From: Pseudoclavibacter sp. AY1F1
Lineage (GTDB): Bacteria; Actinomycetota; Actinomycetes; Actinomycetales; Microbacteriaceae
Direction of reading: 5' to 3'
Length of the DNA stretch: 64,000 nt
Assembly (NCBI RefSeq): GCF_002931075.1
Contig: NZ_PSTQ01000001.1
Coordinates: forward strand, 844,093-908,092
The notes beneath the pieces were generated by a model, which worked only from the letters and a program-made list of their open reading frames with translations, searched no databases and was not told the DNA's origin. Numbering within the stretch: position 1 is the stretch's first letter; the number at the start of each line of letters is the position of its first letter. Made by a program: the position numbers and the translations under genes. Shown here piece after piece: positions 38,549-46,257 of the stretch.

Positions 38549-39250
38549 TCAGGCGGAGTGCCCGCCCCGATGCACTCGGCCGCGGATCTTCACGACGAGG
38601 AACCAGACGATAGCGCCGCCGACGAGGGCGTACACGAGGTACTTGAGCGCATCCGCGTAGATGAGGATCTGCTCCCACGAGTCGCCGAGCAAGTAGCCGG
38701 CCATGACGAAGACCGTGTTCCAGATGGCGGATCCCGCGAGGGTCAGCAGGCCGAACTGCAGCGCGGGCATCCGCTCGATACCTGCCGGGATCGAGATGAG
38801 ACTCCGGAAGATGGGGAGGAAGCGCCCGAAGAAGACCGCCTTCTTGCCGTGCTTCTTGAACCAGTTGGTCGTCTTGACCACGTCGGCGGCGTCCACGAGG
38901 GGAATCTTGCGAGCGAGCCACACCATGCGGTTGTGCCCGAGCCAGCGACCCAGCCAGTAAAGCGCGTAGGCGCCGACGACGGAGCCGATCGTCGTCCAGA
39001 TGATCGCCTCGATGACCGAGAACTTGCCCTGGTGCGCGGCGAGGCCAGCCAGCGGCAGGATGATCTCAGACGGGATCGGTGGGAAGAGATTTTCGAGCGC
39101 CACGGCGATACCCGCGCCGGGCGCCCCGATGGTGCCCATGATCTCGATCGCCCAGTCGGAGATGACCCCGAAAATTCCACCGGTGGCTTCTTCGACGGCG
39201 CCCCCTCCTGAGCTAGCGGCGTGCAGGATGGCGGTGGCGAGGCCAGGCAT
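38549..39250 (-). CDS. DedA-family membrane protein
   Basis: DedA/SNARE-associated family, 233 residues, now regarded as undecaprenyl-phosphate or phospholipid flippases (family knowledge). Conserved features: ENLFPPIPSEIILPLAG, the YWLGRWLGHNR stretch, and the FFGRFLPIFRSLISIPAG arginine/proline motif, with several transmembrane helices and a C-terminal hydrophobic segment. Envelope context in this window includes UppP, but it is not adjacent. It lies downstream of the flavin reductase on the same strand, separated by 169 bp with a tandem repeat. Confidence 0.94.
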   Translation of the reverse strand: MPGLATAILHAASSGGGAVEEATGGIFGVISDWAIEIMGTIGAPGAGIAVALENLFPPIPSEIILPLAGLAAHQGKFSVIEAIIWTTIGSVVGAYALYWLGRWLGHNRMVWLARKIPLVDAADVVKTTNWFKKHGKKAVFFGRFLPIFRSLISIPAGIERMPALQFGLLTLAGSAIWNTVFVMAGYLLGDSWEQILIYADALKYLVYALVGGAIVWFLVVKIRGRVHRGGHSA

Positions 39251-39360
39251 GGTTCGAGGAGGTCCTTCTCAGTCTGGGAGCGTCGGAGCAGTTCACGCGC
39301 GAATCGCTCGTCACTGTGCTGCCACCCAAACTACCCGACGGGACTTTCCTGGCCTGTCAG

Positions 39361-39402
39361 CTGTCTCGTCTGGCCCGTGAACTGTCTCGTCTGGCCCGTG
39401 AA
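39361..39402. repeat. Two perfect tandem 21-bp repeats
   Basis: Units 39361-39381 and 39382-39402 are identical 21-mers, in the 169-bp gap between the flavin reductase and dedA. They are flanked on both sides by CTGTCAGCTG-like partial copies (39355-39364 and near 39419). No ORF covers them convincingly. Confidence 0.9.
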
Positions 39403-39419
39403 CTGCCGGGTCCACCCCG

Positions 39420-39968
39420 TCAGCTGTGCGGGGCGCCGAGCTTGCGCCAGACGCGATTGCGGTACACGACACCGCCGTCGCCCTCCGTCGCGTCCAGACG
39501 CCCGTCACGTGCCTCCACGACGTCGAGCACGACGAGGACCGCCCCATCGACGTCGAGCGTGCTTCGGATGCTGCCGCGGGCCCAGCGACGGGCGGCCGTG
39601 TAGTGGGGCTCACCGGTCGGCAGGTAGCCCCAGCTGTCCCGATCCGCAAAACGGTCAACGCCGCTCGTCGCGGCCACCTGCGCGACGGCGAGCGACTCCT
39701 CGTCGATGAAGTGCACGAGCACGCTGGAGGACGAGAGGATGCCGGGTGTGGCCGAGGAAGCCTTCGACAGCGAGAAGGCCACGAGGGCGGGGGAGGCGTT
39801 CACCGACGTGAGCGAGGTGATTGTCATCGCGACAGGACCCTCCTCGGTCTGCGCCGTCAGGACCGCCACGCCAGAGGGGTGCTGTCGGAAAAGGGAGCGG
39901 AAGTTCTCCGAGAGCTCGGTCTGGTCGGTCTGCGCGTGGGTGACGAGCGACGTGGTTTCAGCTGGCAC
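39420..39968 (-). CDS. Flavin reductase-like FMN-binding protein
   Basis: A 182-residue protein of the flavin_reduct fold (NADH:FMN oxidoreductase type), as used with two-component monooxygenases. It contains HPSGVAVLT, MTITSLTSVNASPALVAFSL, VLVHFIDEESLAVAQ and a C-terminal VVYRNRVWRKL. GTG 39968 is preferred because AGGAG lies 7 nt upstream; the open frame to 40001 is longer. A partner monooxygenase is not adjacent. It is the gene just downstream of tRNA-Leu and a tandem repeat region on the minus strand. Confidence 0.9.
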   Translation of the reverse strand: MPAETTSLVTHAQTDQTELSENFRSLFRQHPSGVAVLTAQTEEGPVAMTITSLTSVNASPALVAFSLSKASSATPGILSSSSVLVHFIDEESLAVAQVAATSGVDRFADRDSWGYLPTGEPHYTAARRWARGSIRSTLDVDGAVLVVLDVVEARDGRLDATEGDGGVVYRNRVWRKLGAPHS

Positions 39969-40120
39969 TGGTGCACTCCTGGGGTGACGGGGAATGGGCA
40001 ACCTCGAGCGTCACGCGCCGACCGCGTCCTGGCAAACGAACATTGCCGAGTGTTGCGCTCCGCGGCATCTCACTACGTCGTGAGTCGGTCTGCAGGAGGG
40101 GACGCTACGGGAGGGATCGC

Positions 40121-40180
40121 TGCAGGAGAAAACACTGCACGAGAAAACACTGCACGAGAAAACACTGCACGAGGGAACAC
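40121..40180. repeat. Four tandem 15-bp repeats
   Basis: Units 40121-40135, 40136-40150, 40151-40165 and 40166-40180. The second and third are identical (TGCACGAGAAAACAC); the first and fourth differ at one or two bases. The units lie end to end without spacers, between the flavin reductase promoter region and the tRNA-Leu terminator. Their length is a multiple of three so frames stay open, but no real gene is seen. Confidence 0.92.
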
Positions 40181-40212
40181 GAAAGGCCCGGGAGATAACT
40201 CCCGGGCCTTTC
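40181..40212 (-). terminator. 14-bp perfect hairpin after tRNA-Leu
   Basis: Arms 40181-40194 and 40199-40212 pair perfectly with a 4-nt loop, 7 nt beyond the tRNA 3' end on the minus strand. The stem base is GAAAGG/CCTTTC. Confidence 0.8.
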
Positions 40213-40218
40213 AACCTG

Positions 40219-40304
40219 TGCGCGAGGGGGGACTTGAACCCCCACGCCCTAATACGGGCACTAGCACCTCAAGCTAGCGCGTCTGCCATTTCCGCCACCC
40301 GCGC
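40219..40304 (-). tRNA. tRNA-Leu (anticodon GAG)
   Basis: An 86-nt class II tRNA. The acceptor stem pairs GCGCGGG (40304-40298) with CTCGCGC (40226-40220), with one G-U pair and discriminator A at 40219. The anticodon loop TTGAGGT sits on a CTAGC/GCTAG stem, giving anticodon GAG, which reads CUC/CUU leucine codons. A long variable arm (TGCCC...GGGCG) and the T-arm loop TTCAAGT confirm class II leucine. CCA is not encoded. The size and arm arrangement are typical of Leu. Confidence 0.97.
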
Positions 40305-40331
40305 AGGTTGTGCTGTTGAGCACGAGGAGAA

Positions 40332-40337
40332 ACATTA
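40332..40337 (-). promoter_or_regulatory. Candidate -10 of tRNA-Leu
   Basis: On the minus strand TAATGT occupies 40337-40332, about 27 nt before the tRNA 5' end, leaving a short 5' leader to be trimmed by RNase P. Confidence 0.45.
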
Positions 40338-40422
40338 CCAGGATTCCGGCGAAACGCTAATCGAGGCCGAAATGCGTGCATCCCGGGCGCGTCGCGGCGG
40401 AATTCCGGGCCTCTTGCGGCGG

Positions 40423-40428
40423 TAGCGT
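40423..40428 (+). promoter_or_regulatory. Leaderless-type -10 of the M20 peptidase gene
   Basis: TAGCGT at 40423-40428 followed by 6 nt and ATG 40435. No ribosome binding site. Confidence 0.55.
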
Positions 40429-40434
40429 TGGGGC

Positions 40435-41745
40435 ATGGCTGACTCCCTCGAACTCGACCCCACCGTCACGACGACTCAGGACCTCATCCGCCTCGACACC
40501 ACGAATTACGGCGAAGGCCGCTCGAAGGGTGAGACCGAGGCCGCTCAGTACCTCGAGTCCCGCCTCCAGTCGCTTGGGCTCGACGTGACGACGATCGAGG
40601 CAGCTCCTGGGCGCCCCAGCATTTTCACGCGCATCCCCGGACGCAACTCGGACAAGCCGGCCCTCGTCGTGCACGGCCATACCGACGTCGTTCCGGCCGA
40701 GGCGGGCAACTGGAGCGTCGACCCCTTCGCGGGGGTCATCAAGGACGGCCTCCTGTGGGGGCGTGGGGCCGTCGACATGAAGAACATGGATGCCATGATC
40801 CTGACCGCCGTGGAGGAGATCCTCGGGGCGGGGGAGCTTCCCGAGCGCGAGTTGGTCCTGGCCTTCTTCGCCGACGAGGAGAACGGCGGCCAGTTCGGGT
40901 CTGAACCCATCGCCCGCGATCACCCTGAGCTGTTCGCTGGCGCGACGCAGGCGATCTCCGAGGTGGGCGGCTACTCGATCACGGTCGGCGGCAAGCGCGC
41001 CTACCTCCTGCAGACGGGCGAGAAGGCACTCCTGTGGCTCCGCCTCCACGCAAAGGGCCGCGCGGCCCACGGCTCACGAGTCATCCCGGCTGAGGAGAAC
41101 GCCGTGACGCGACTCGCCCAGGCGATCGCGAAGCTGGGCTCCCACGAGTGGCCAGTGCTGCTGAACGACACGACCACGTCGATGATCTCCGAGCTTGCAC
41201 GTCTCCTCGACGTCGACCCGCAGGAGACGACGCCAGGCGCTATCGTCCTGGCGACGGGCAGCGCGTCAGGGTTCCTCACGGCAAGCCTCAGGTCGACGAC
41301 GAACCCCACAATGCTCAGCGCCGGCTACAAGCACAACGTCATCCCTGAGTCGGCGAGCGTCGCCATCGACGCCCGCCCGTTCCCGGGGGCGGAGGACGAG
41401 CTACTCGCCGAGATCCAGGCCATCGTCGGCGACGACATCGAGATCGAGACCGTGTTCCGCGGAATCGGCACGCAGGCGCCCGTCTCCGGCCCCATCGTCG
41501 AGGCGGCGACAGCCGCCCTGCAGCGCCACGACCCCGAAGCCGTCGTGGTCCCGTACTTCCTCTCGGGAGGGACCGACAACAAGGCGCTCGCGACGCTTGG
41601 CATCGAGGGCTACGGATTCGCCCCGCTGCGCCTCCCGGAAGGCATCGACTTCCCGGCGATGTTCCACGGCGTCGACGAGCGCGTTCCCCTCGAGTCGCTG
41701 GTCTTCGGACGCAAGGTCCTCGGCGACTTCCTGCGCAGCTACTGA
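40435..41745 (+). CDS. M20/M25/M40-family metallopeptidase
   Basis: Zinc-dependent peptidase/deacylase of the M20 clan, 436 residues. Metal and catalytic residues: His82 and Asp84 in HGHTD, bridging Asp114 in GRGAVDMKN, and catalytic Glu148/149 in FADEENGG; later AHGSR and the C-terminal FLSGGTDN. Substrates of the family range from dipeptides to N-acyl amino acids; none can be chosen here. The fold is complete at the usual length. It has a leaderless-type promoter just after the divergent tRNA-Leu gene. Confidence 0.93.
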   Translation: MADSLELDPTVTTTQDLIRLDTTNYGEGRSKGETEAAQYLESRLQSLGLDVTTIEAAPGRPSIFTRIPGRNSDKPALVVHGHTDVVPAEAGNWSVDPFAGVIKDGLLWGRGAVDMKNMDAMILTAVEEILGAGELPERELVLAFFADEENGGQFGSEPIARDHPELFAGATQAISEVGGYSITVGGKRAYLLQTGEKALLWLRLHAKGRAAHGSRVIPAEENAVTRLAQAIAKLGSHEWPVLLNDTTTSMISELARLLDVDPQETTPGAIVLATGSASGFLTASLRSTTNPTMLSAGYKHNVIPESASVAIDARPFPGAEDELLAEIQAIVGDDIEIETVFRGIGTQAPVSGPIVEAATAALQRHDPEAVVVPYFLSGGTDNKALATLGIEGYGFAPLRLPEGIDFPAMFHGVDERVPLESLVFGRKVLGDFLRSY

Positions 41746-41847
41746 GGGTGCGGCGGGCGCGCTCAACCTCTGCGCGCCTGCCTCTCGCGTCCCTCTCGCA
41801 TCCCTCGACCACCGGGGTGCCCTCCGCACCTGACTCGGGTTTCGTGT

Positions 41848-41853
41848 TAGCGT
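41848..41853 (+). promoter_or_regulatory. Possible -10 for uppP
   Basis: TAGCGT, 67 nt before the uppP ATG, in the 175-bp gap after the peptidase gene. No convincing -35. Confidence 0.35.
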
Positions 41854-41920
41854 GCGCCGGGCCCGACGTGACCTCACCGCGGCCCGCAGCAGGAAATCTC
41901 TCTCGGAAAAGGCAGTAGCA

Positions 41921-42763
41921 ATGAACTGGTTTGACGCCGTGATCCTCGGGCTCGTGCAGGCGCTCACTGAGTTCCTGCCGATCTCCTCGAGCGCGCACAT
42001 CCGCATCGTCGGCGAGTGGATCGGCGTCCAGGACCCGGGCGCAACCTTCACCGCCATCATCCAGCTCGGCACGGAAGCCGCCGTGCTCGTCTACTTCTGG
42101 GGCGACATCAAGCGCATCATCTCGCGCTGGTTCGGCTCCCTGCGCGGCAGCGTTCCCCGCAGCGACCCGGATGCGCGCATGGGCTGGCTCATCATCTTCG
42201 GATCCATCCCCATCGTGGTCCTCGGCTTCCTGCTGCAGAGCCTCATCCGCGACCAGTTCCGCTCGCTGTGGATCGTGGCGTTCACACTCATCATCTTCGG
42301 CGTCATCCTCGGACTCGCCGACATCTTCGGCAAGCGCGCCAAGGCCCTGCAGGACCTCAACACAAGAGACGGCGTCGTCTACGGGTTCGCCCAAGCGCTT
42401 GCCCTCATCCCCGGCGTCTCGCGTTCCGGCGGCACCATCACGGCCGGACGCATCATGGGCTACGACCGCCCATCAGCTGCGCGCTACAGCTTCCTGTTGG
42501 CCGTCCCTGCAGTCTTCGGGTCCGGCTTCTACGAGCTCGTCTCAGCGTTCGGCGAAGCGGAGGGAGCCGAGGCTCCGGTCGTCGCGACGATCATCGCGAC
42601 GATCATCTCGTTTGTCGTGGGTCTCGTGGTCATCAAGTACCTCATGGCGTACCTCAACAAGGGCAGCTTCCTGCCGTTCGTCGTGTATCGGATCGCGCTC
42701 GGCACGCTCATCATCATCCTGCTGTCGTTCGGCCTCATGGATCCGACGGGCGGCGCGGCCTGA
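41921..42763 (+). CDS. uppP: Undecaprenyl-diphosphatase UppP (BacA)
   Basis: UppP, 280 residues, membrane enzyme recycling undecaprenyl diphosphate for cell-wall synthesis. Signatures: QALTEFLPISSSAH with Glu17, Glu-region and His26, and the second motif PGVSRSGGTITAG. Around eight transmembrane helices are evident (for example MGWLIIFGSIPIVVLGFLL). ATG 41921 is chosen as the family start MNWFDAVILG with AAAAGG upstream; the frame is open back to 41852. mshC follows 91 nt later. Confidence 0.95.
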   Translation: MNWFDAVILGLVQALTEFLPISSSAHIRIVGEWIGVQDPGATFTAIIQLGTEAAVLVYFWGDIKRIISRWFGSLRGSVPRSDPDARMGWLIIFGSIPIVVLGFLLQSLIRDQFRSLWIVAFTLIIFGVILGLADIFGKRAKALQDLNTRDGVVYGFAQALALIPGVSRSGGTITAGRIMGYDRPSAARYSFLLAVPAVFGSGFYELVSAFGEAEGAEAPVVATIIATIISFVVGLVVIKYLMAYLNKGSFLPFVVYRIALGTLIIILLSFGLMDPTGGAA

Positions 42764-42842
42764 CCCGCGCGCTCTCCTCCGGGAAGCACCCGCTGACACG
42801 CTGACGCCTGTCCCGCGGGGCGAGCGAGGTTGGGGCGCGACA

Positions 42843-42848
42843 TAGGAT
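42843..42848 (+). promoter_or_regulatory. Leaderless-type -10 of mshC
   Basis: TAGGAT at 42843-42848 followed by 6 nt and GTG 42855. No ribosome binding site. Confidence 0.55.
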
Positions 42849-42854
42849 GTTCCG

Positions 42855-44171
42855 GTGCGAACCGTTCCCTCGTGGCCCATCCCTTCTGTTCCCTCGGTAA
42901 CCGGCAACGGCGGTGGTGCGATCCGGGTCTTCGACTCGGCGAGCGGGCAGGTGCAGGACACGGTCACGCCTGACGGCATCGCGACGCTCTACGTCTGCGG
43001 GATCACCCCCTACGACGCGACCCACCTCGGGCACGCGGCGACCTACCTCGCCTTCGACACACTCGGACGAGCGTGGCGGGACACGGGCCTCGAGGTGCGC
43101 TACGCCCAGAACATCACCGACGTGGACGACCCGCTTCTGGAGCGCGCGGCGAAGACCGGGCGCGACTGGCAGGAGATCGCCACCTCGCAGACCGATCTCT
43201 TCCGCTCTGACATGGCCGCGTTGCGCGTCATCCCGCCGGACTCCTACGTGCGTGTGCAGGACAGCATCGCCGAGACGGGCGACGCGATCGCGACGCTCAT
43301 CGAGGCAGGACTCGCGTACCGGGTCGAGGTCACCCCTGACGCGCAGCCGTCGGCCACGACCGAGCTCGGGGACGTGTACTACGACGTCGCCGCGGCTGAG
43401 GCGGCCAGCGACTGGACGATGGGCGACGTCTCCGGATACACGGCGGCAGAGATGGAGGCCGCGTTCCTCGAGTTCGGGGGAGACCCGGAGCGTGCCGGCA
43501 AACGCGGGCCGTTCGACCCGCTGCTCTGGCGCAGCGCACGTGCCGGAGAACCGGCGTTCGAGAGCGCCGTCGGTCTCGGTCGCCCCGGCTGGCACATCGA
43601 GTGCTCCGTGATCGCGACCCAAACCCTTGGGGCCCCGATCTCGGTGCAGGGCGGCGGGCGTGACCTTCGCTTCCCCCACCATGAGCTTTCCGCCGCGCAC
43701 GCGGTGTCCCTGGTCGCGACCGATTCGCATGGCACCTCTGGCGACTTCGCGCGGAGCTACGCGCACGCCGGACTCATCGCCTACGACGGGACGAAGATGT
43801 CGAAGTCCCTGGGCAACCTCGTGCTCGTCTCACGGCTCACCGCAGCGGGCGTGGATGCCATGGCCATCCGCCTCGCAATGCTCTCCCACCACTACCGCAG
43901 CGACTGGGAGTGGACCGACGAGGAGCTCGCACGCTCCAGCGTCCGCCTGCAAGATTGGCGACAGCGAGCGGCCCGATCCGTTGAGGGCACGCTCCCGGCT
44001 GAGCAGAACTCGTTTGTCGTGCGGATGCGGGAAGCCATCGCGGACGACCTCGACACCCCCCGAGTCGCAGCGATCGTCGACGAGTGGGCCTCGACCCCCG
44101 GTGCCGAGGGCGATGCGGACGTGGTCACGCTCGTGGACGCACTCCTCGGGGTGAAGCTCACCGCCGACTGA
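42855..44171 (+). CDS. mshC: Cysteine:GlcN-Ins ligase MshC (mycothiol synthesis)
   Basis: MshC, 438 residues, an ATP-dependent ligase that joins cysteine to 1D-myo-inositol glucosamine in mycothiol synthesis. It is a cysteinyl-tRNA synthetase homolog: zinc ligand Cys48 in YVCGITPYDATHLGHA with the HLGH (HIGH) motif, HIECS as a further ligand site, and the KMSKS loop. It lacks the tRNA-binding C-terminus of CysS and starts with an extended N-terminus typical of MshC. It places the organism among mycothiol-using actinobacteria. GTG 42855 is leaderless by position. Confidence 0.93.
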   Translation: MRTVPSWPIPSVPSVTGNGGGAIRVFDSASGQVQDTVTPDGIATLYVCGITPYDATHLGHAATYLAFDTLGRAWRDTGLEVRYAQNITDVDDPLLERAAKTGRDWQEIATSQTDLFRSDMAALRVIPPDSYVRVQDSIAETGDAIATLIEAGLAYRVEVTPDAQPSATTELGDVYYDVAAAEAASDWTMGDVSGYTAAEMEAAFLEFGGDPERAGKRGPFDPLLWRSARAGEPAFESAVGLGRPGWHIECSVIATQTLGAPISVQGGGRDLRFPHHELSAAHAVSLVATDSHGTSGDFARSYAHAGLIAYDGTKMSKSLGNLVLVSRLTAAGVDAMAIRLAMLSHHYRSDWEWTDEELARSSVRLQDWRQRAARSVEGTLPAEQNSFVVRMREAIADDLDTPRVAAIVDEWASTPGAEGDADVVTLVDALLGVKLTAD

Positions 44172-44183
44172 GCCAACGGAGCA

Positions 44184-44214
44184 CGCTGCGCCAGGAAGAA
44201 TCCCTGGCGCAGCG
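44184..44214. terminator. 12-bp perfect bidirectional hairpin
   Basis: Arms 44184-44195 and 44203-44214 pair perfectly with a 7-nt loop, between convergent mshC and the PAC2 gene. Confidence 0.7.
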
Positions 44215-44218
44215 CCGG

Positions 44219-45430
44219 TCAGGGCTGTTCGCTGTGACCTTCCTCGGCTTCTCCTTCGGCGCCCTTGCCGGCGCCATCGGGATCCGACTTCGAATCTGGC
44301 GTCGTGTCACGGCCCGCATCGGCGTTCGCCGCTGCGTTCCCCTCTGCGTTCCCCTCTGGGCTCGTCTGAGGGCTTGCTTCTGGGTTTGCTTCTGGGTTCG
44401 CTTCTGGTGCCTGACCCTCATCAGGGGATCGTCGGTCGACGCCCATCGGTCGCTGCGCCGTGCCGGATAGATCCGTGGGGAACGCTGCGGGGCCCGGCTG
44501 GGGCTTCTTGCCCGCCGCCTGCTCGAGGAACCGCTCGAACTCCTGGGCGATCGCCTCGCCTGATGCTTCTGGCGCCTCGACCATGTCGCGCGTCCGCTCA
44601 AGGTAGCCGACGTACTGAGCGATCTCGTCGTCCTGAGCCGTCGCCTCGGTGACCTCGGCCTCCCACTCGGCCGACTCCGTCACGAGGTCGCCGTGAGGAA
44701 TGGAGACGTCGACGATCTCGGTCAAGCGGTCGACGAGCGCGAGCGTCGCCTTGGGGGACGGGGAGTGATGGGCGTAGTGCGGAACGGATGCCCACAGCGA
44801 GAGCACCAGCATGTCCCGCGAGCGGGCTTCCTCCCCGATCGCCGAGAGCACGCCGGTCGGGCCCTCGTACTCGCTGCGATCGATATCGAGTTCGTCCCGC
44901 ACCGCTGCATCGTCGCTCGACATGAAGATCGTGATCGGTCTGGTGTGGGGCACATCCGCGAGCAGCGCGCCGACCAGCACGACGCGCGTGATTCCCTCCC
45001 GCTCGCAAAGATCGATGACCTGCTTCGTGAAGCTCCGCCAGCGCAGCGTCGGTTCCGGGCCGATCAGCACGAACACGTTCTCTCCGTTGTCGGAGCTGAC
45101 AGAGAGGCCGGCGTCAGCAGCAAGCTCCGTGCTCTCGGCTGGCGCATCCACCGTCTCGGCCTCACGGAGCGGCGTGCCGCTGAACGACACGCTGGGCCAC
45201 TGGATCTTCCGGACGCCCTCGGTACCGGCCCTCATGACGGGCCGGTGGATCGAGTAGTCGAAGAACGACTCGTCGTCGATGCCCTCGATGACGCGGTCGG
45301 CACCGATGGCCTCCTGCAGCGCGCGGACAGCGCTCGAGGCGGCGTCGCCTGCGTCGTTCCAGCCCAGCAAGGCGACCACAAGCAGTCGGCCTCGCGCAAA
45401 TGGTGTGGTGGCCTCGCTGTGATCCGTCAC
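44219..45430 (-). CDS. PAC2-family protein with low-complexity tail
   Basis: PAC2 (proteasome assembly chaperone-like) family, 403 residues. The globular part covers about residues 1-300 (LVVALLGWNDAGDAASSAV, FFDYSIHRPVM, VLVGALLADVPHTRPI, VLSLWASVPHYAH), followed by a long low-complexity C-terminus rich in Glu, Pro, Ala, Asn and Gly with repeated EANP and EGNA units. PAC2 proteins are common in actinobacteria and of unknown function. GTG 45430 is chosen for GAGGAG upstream; ATG 45445 is an alternative. Divergent from the HAD gene. Confidence 0.87.
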   Translation of the reverse strand: MTDHSEATTPFARGRLLVVALLGWNDAGDAASSAVRALQEAIGADRVIEGIDDESFFDYSIHRPVMRAGTEGVRKIQWPSVSFSGTPLREAETVDAPAESTELAADAGLSVSSDNGENVFVLIGPEPTLRWRSFTKQVIDLCEREGITRVVLVGALLADVPHTRPITIFMSSDDAAVRDELDIDRSEYEGPTGVLSAIGEEARSRDMLVLSLWASVPHYAHHSPSPKATLALVDRLTEIVDVSIPHGDLVTESAEWEAEVTEATAQDDEIAQYVGYLERTRDMVEAPEASGEAIAQEFERFLEQAAGKKPQPGPAAFPTDLSGTAQRPMGVDRRSPDEGQAPEANPEANPEASPQTSPEGNAEGNAAANADAGRDTTPDSKSDPDGAGKGAEGEAEEGHSEQP

Positions 45431-45462
45431 CGTGCTCCTCGCCATGGATGAAGTGTTGTCCA

Positions 45463-45468
45463 AGGATA
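45463..45468 (-). promoter_or_regulatory. Possible -10 of the PAC2 gene
   Basis: Minus-strand TATCCT at 45468-45463, about 33 nt before GTG 45430; the transcript would carry the GAGGAG site. Confidence 0.4.
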
Positions 45469-45502
45469 CGCGTCGGGCGTCGGTGGCCGTCCTGCCGCCC
45501 CG

Positions 45503-45508
45503 TAGACT
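45503..45508 (+). promoter_or_regulatory. Leaderless-type -10 of the HAD gene
   Basis: TAGACT at 45503-45508, 8 nt before GTG 45517, with no ribosome binding site. Confidence 0.5.
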
Positions 45509-45516
45509 GTCGCCCC

Positions 45517-46257
45517 GTGGCTCCTTCGAAACTTCCCGCCGCCGTCCTGTGGGACATGGACGGCACCATCGTCGACACCGAGCAGTACTGGCAGACCGCC
45601 CAGCTGAACCTGCTCGCCGACCATGGCTTGCCTCCGCTCACCGGGGAGCAGGAGCTCGGCATGGTCGGGTCGAGCATGGCGGATGCGTCGGAGTTCTTCG
45701 CGAGCCTCGGTGTCGAGCTCAAGCCCAGCGAGATCGTCGACCACATGAACACCACCGTCATGGCGAGCATCCTGAAGGAGCTCGACTGGCGCCCGGGCGC
45801 GCTGGAGCTGCTCGTGGCGCTGCACGCGGCCGGCATCCCGAACGCACTCGTCACCAACTCAACGCGGGTCCTCGCCGACGCCGTCGTCTCCACTCTCGAC
45901 GACCCGCTGTTCACGATCGTGATCGCGGGCGACGAGGTCGAGAACGGCAAGCCGCATCCAGAGCCCTACCTGCGCGCAGCCGAGCAGCTCGGCGTCGCAC
46001 CGGAGCGCTGCGTCGCCGTCGAGGACTCGAGGCGGGGCCTCGAAGCCGCCCTGGCCGCGGGATGCGCGACCATCGGCGTGCCGCACGGGCAGACGCTCGA
46101 GGCACACCACGCGCACCTCGTCACGTCGACCCTCGAGGGGATCACGCTCGAGACGCTCGGTGACCTCGTCGAACGGGTCGCGGGCGACGCGGCGAAGCGC
46201 GAGAACGCACAGACGGCCGATGGCGCCGCCGATTCAGAAAGCGAAGCACAGCTATGA
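45517..46257 (+). CDS. HAD-superfamily hydrolase (phosphatase/mutase type)
   Basis: HAD subfamily IA hydrolase, 246 residues. Motif I DMDGT with Asp13/Asp15, the cap domain after TEQYW, motif II VTNST, motif III Lys in NGKPHPEPYL and motif IV VEDSRRG. This pattern fits beta-phosphoglucomutase-like or phosphatase members; the substrate is open. The stop overlaps the trmI start by 4 nt (ATGA). The extra upstream open frame to 45400 is antisense to the PAC2 gene. Confidence 0.9.
   Translation: MAPSKLPAAVLWDMDGTIVDTEQYWQTAQLNLLADHGLPPLTGEQELGMVGSSMADASEFFASLGVELKPSEIVDHMNTTVMASILKELDWRPGALELLVALHAAGIPNALVTNSTRVLADAVVSTLDDPLFTIVIAGDEVENGKPHPEPYLRAAEQLGVAPERCVAVEDSRRGLEAALAAGCATIGVPHGQTLEAHHAHLVTSTLEGITLETLGDLVERVAGDAAKRENAQTADGAADSESEAQL

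Noticed and set aside
40121..40180. CRISPR-like array
   Set aside because: The 15-bp units are contiguous with no spacers and there are no cas genes; it is a tandem repeat.
42764..42854. Terminator after uppP
   Set aside because: Only weak, imperfect pairings were seen, unlike the perfect hairpins elsewhere; not called.
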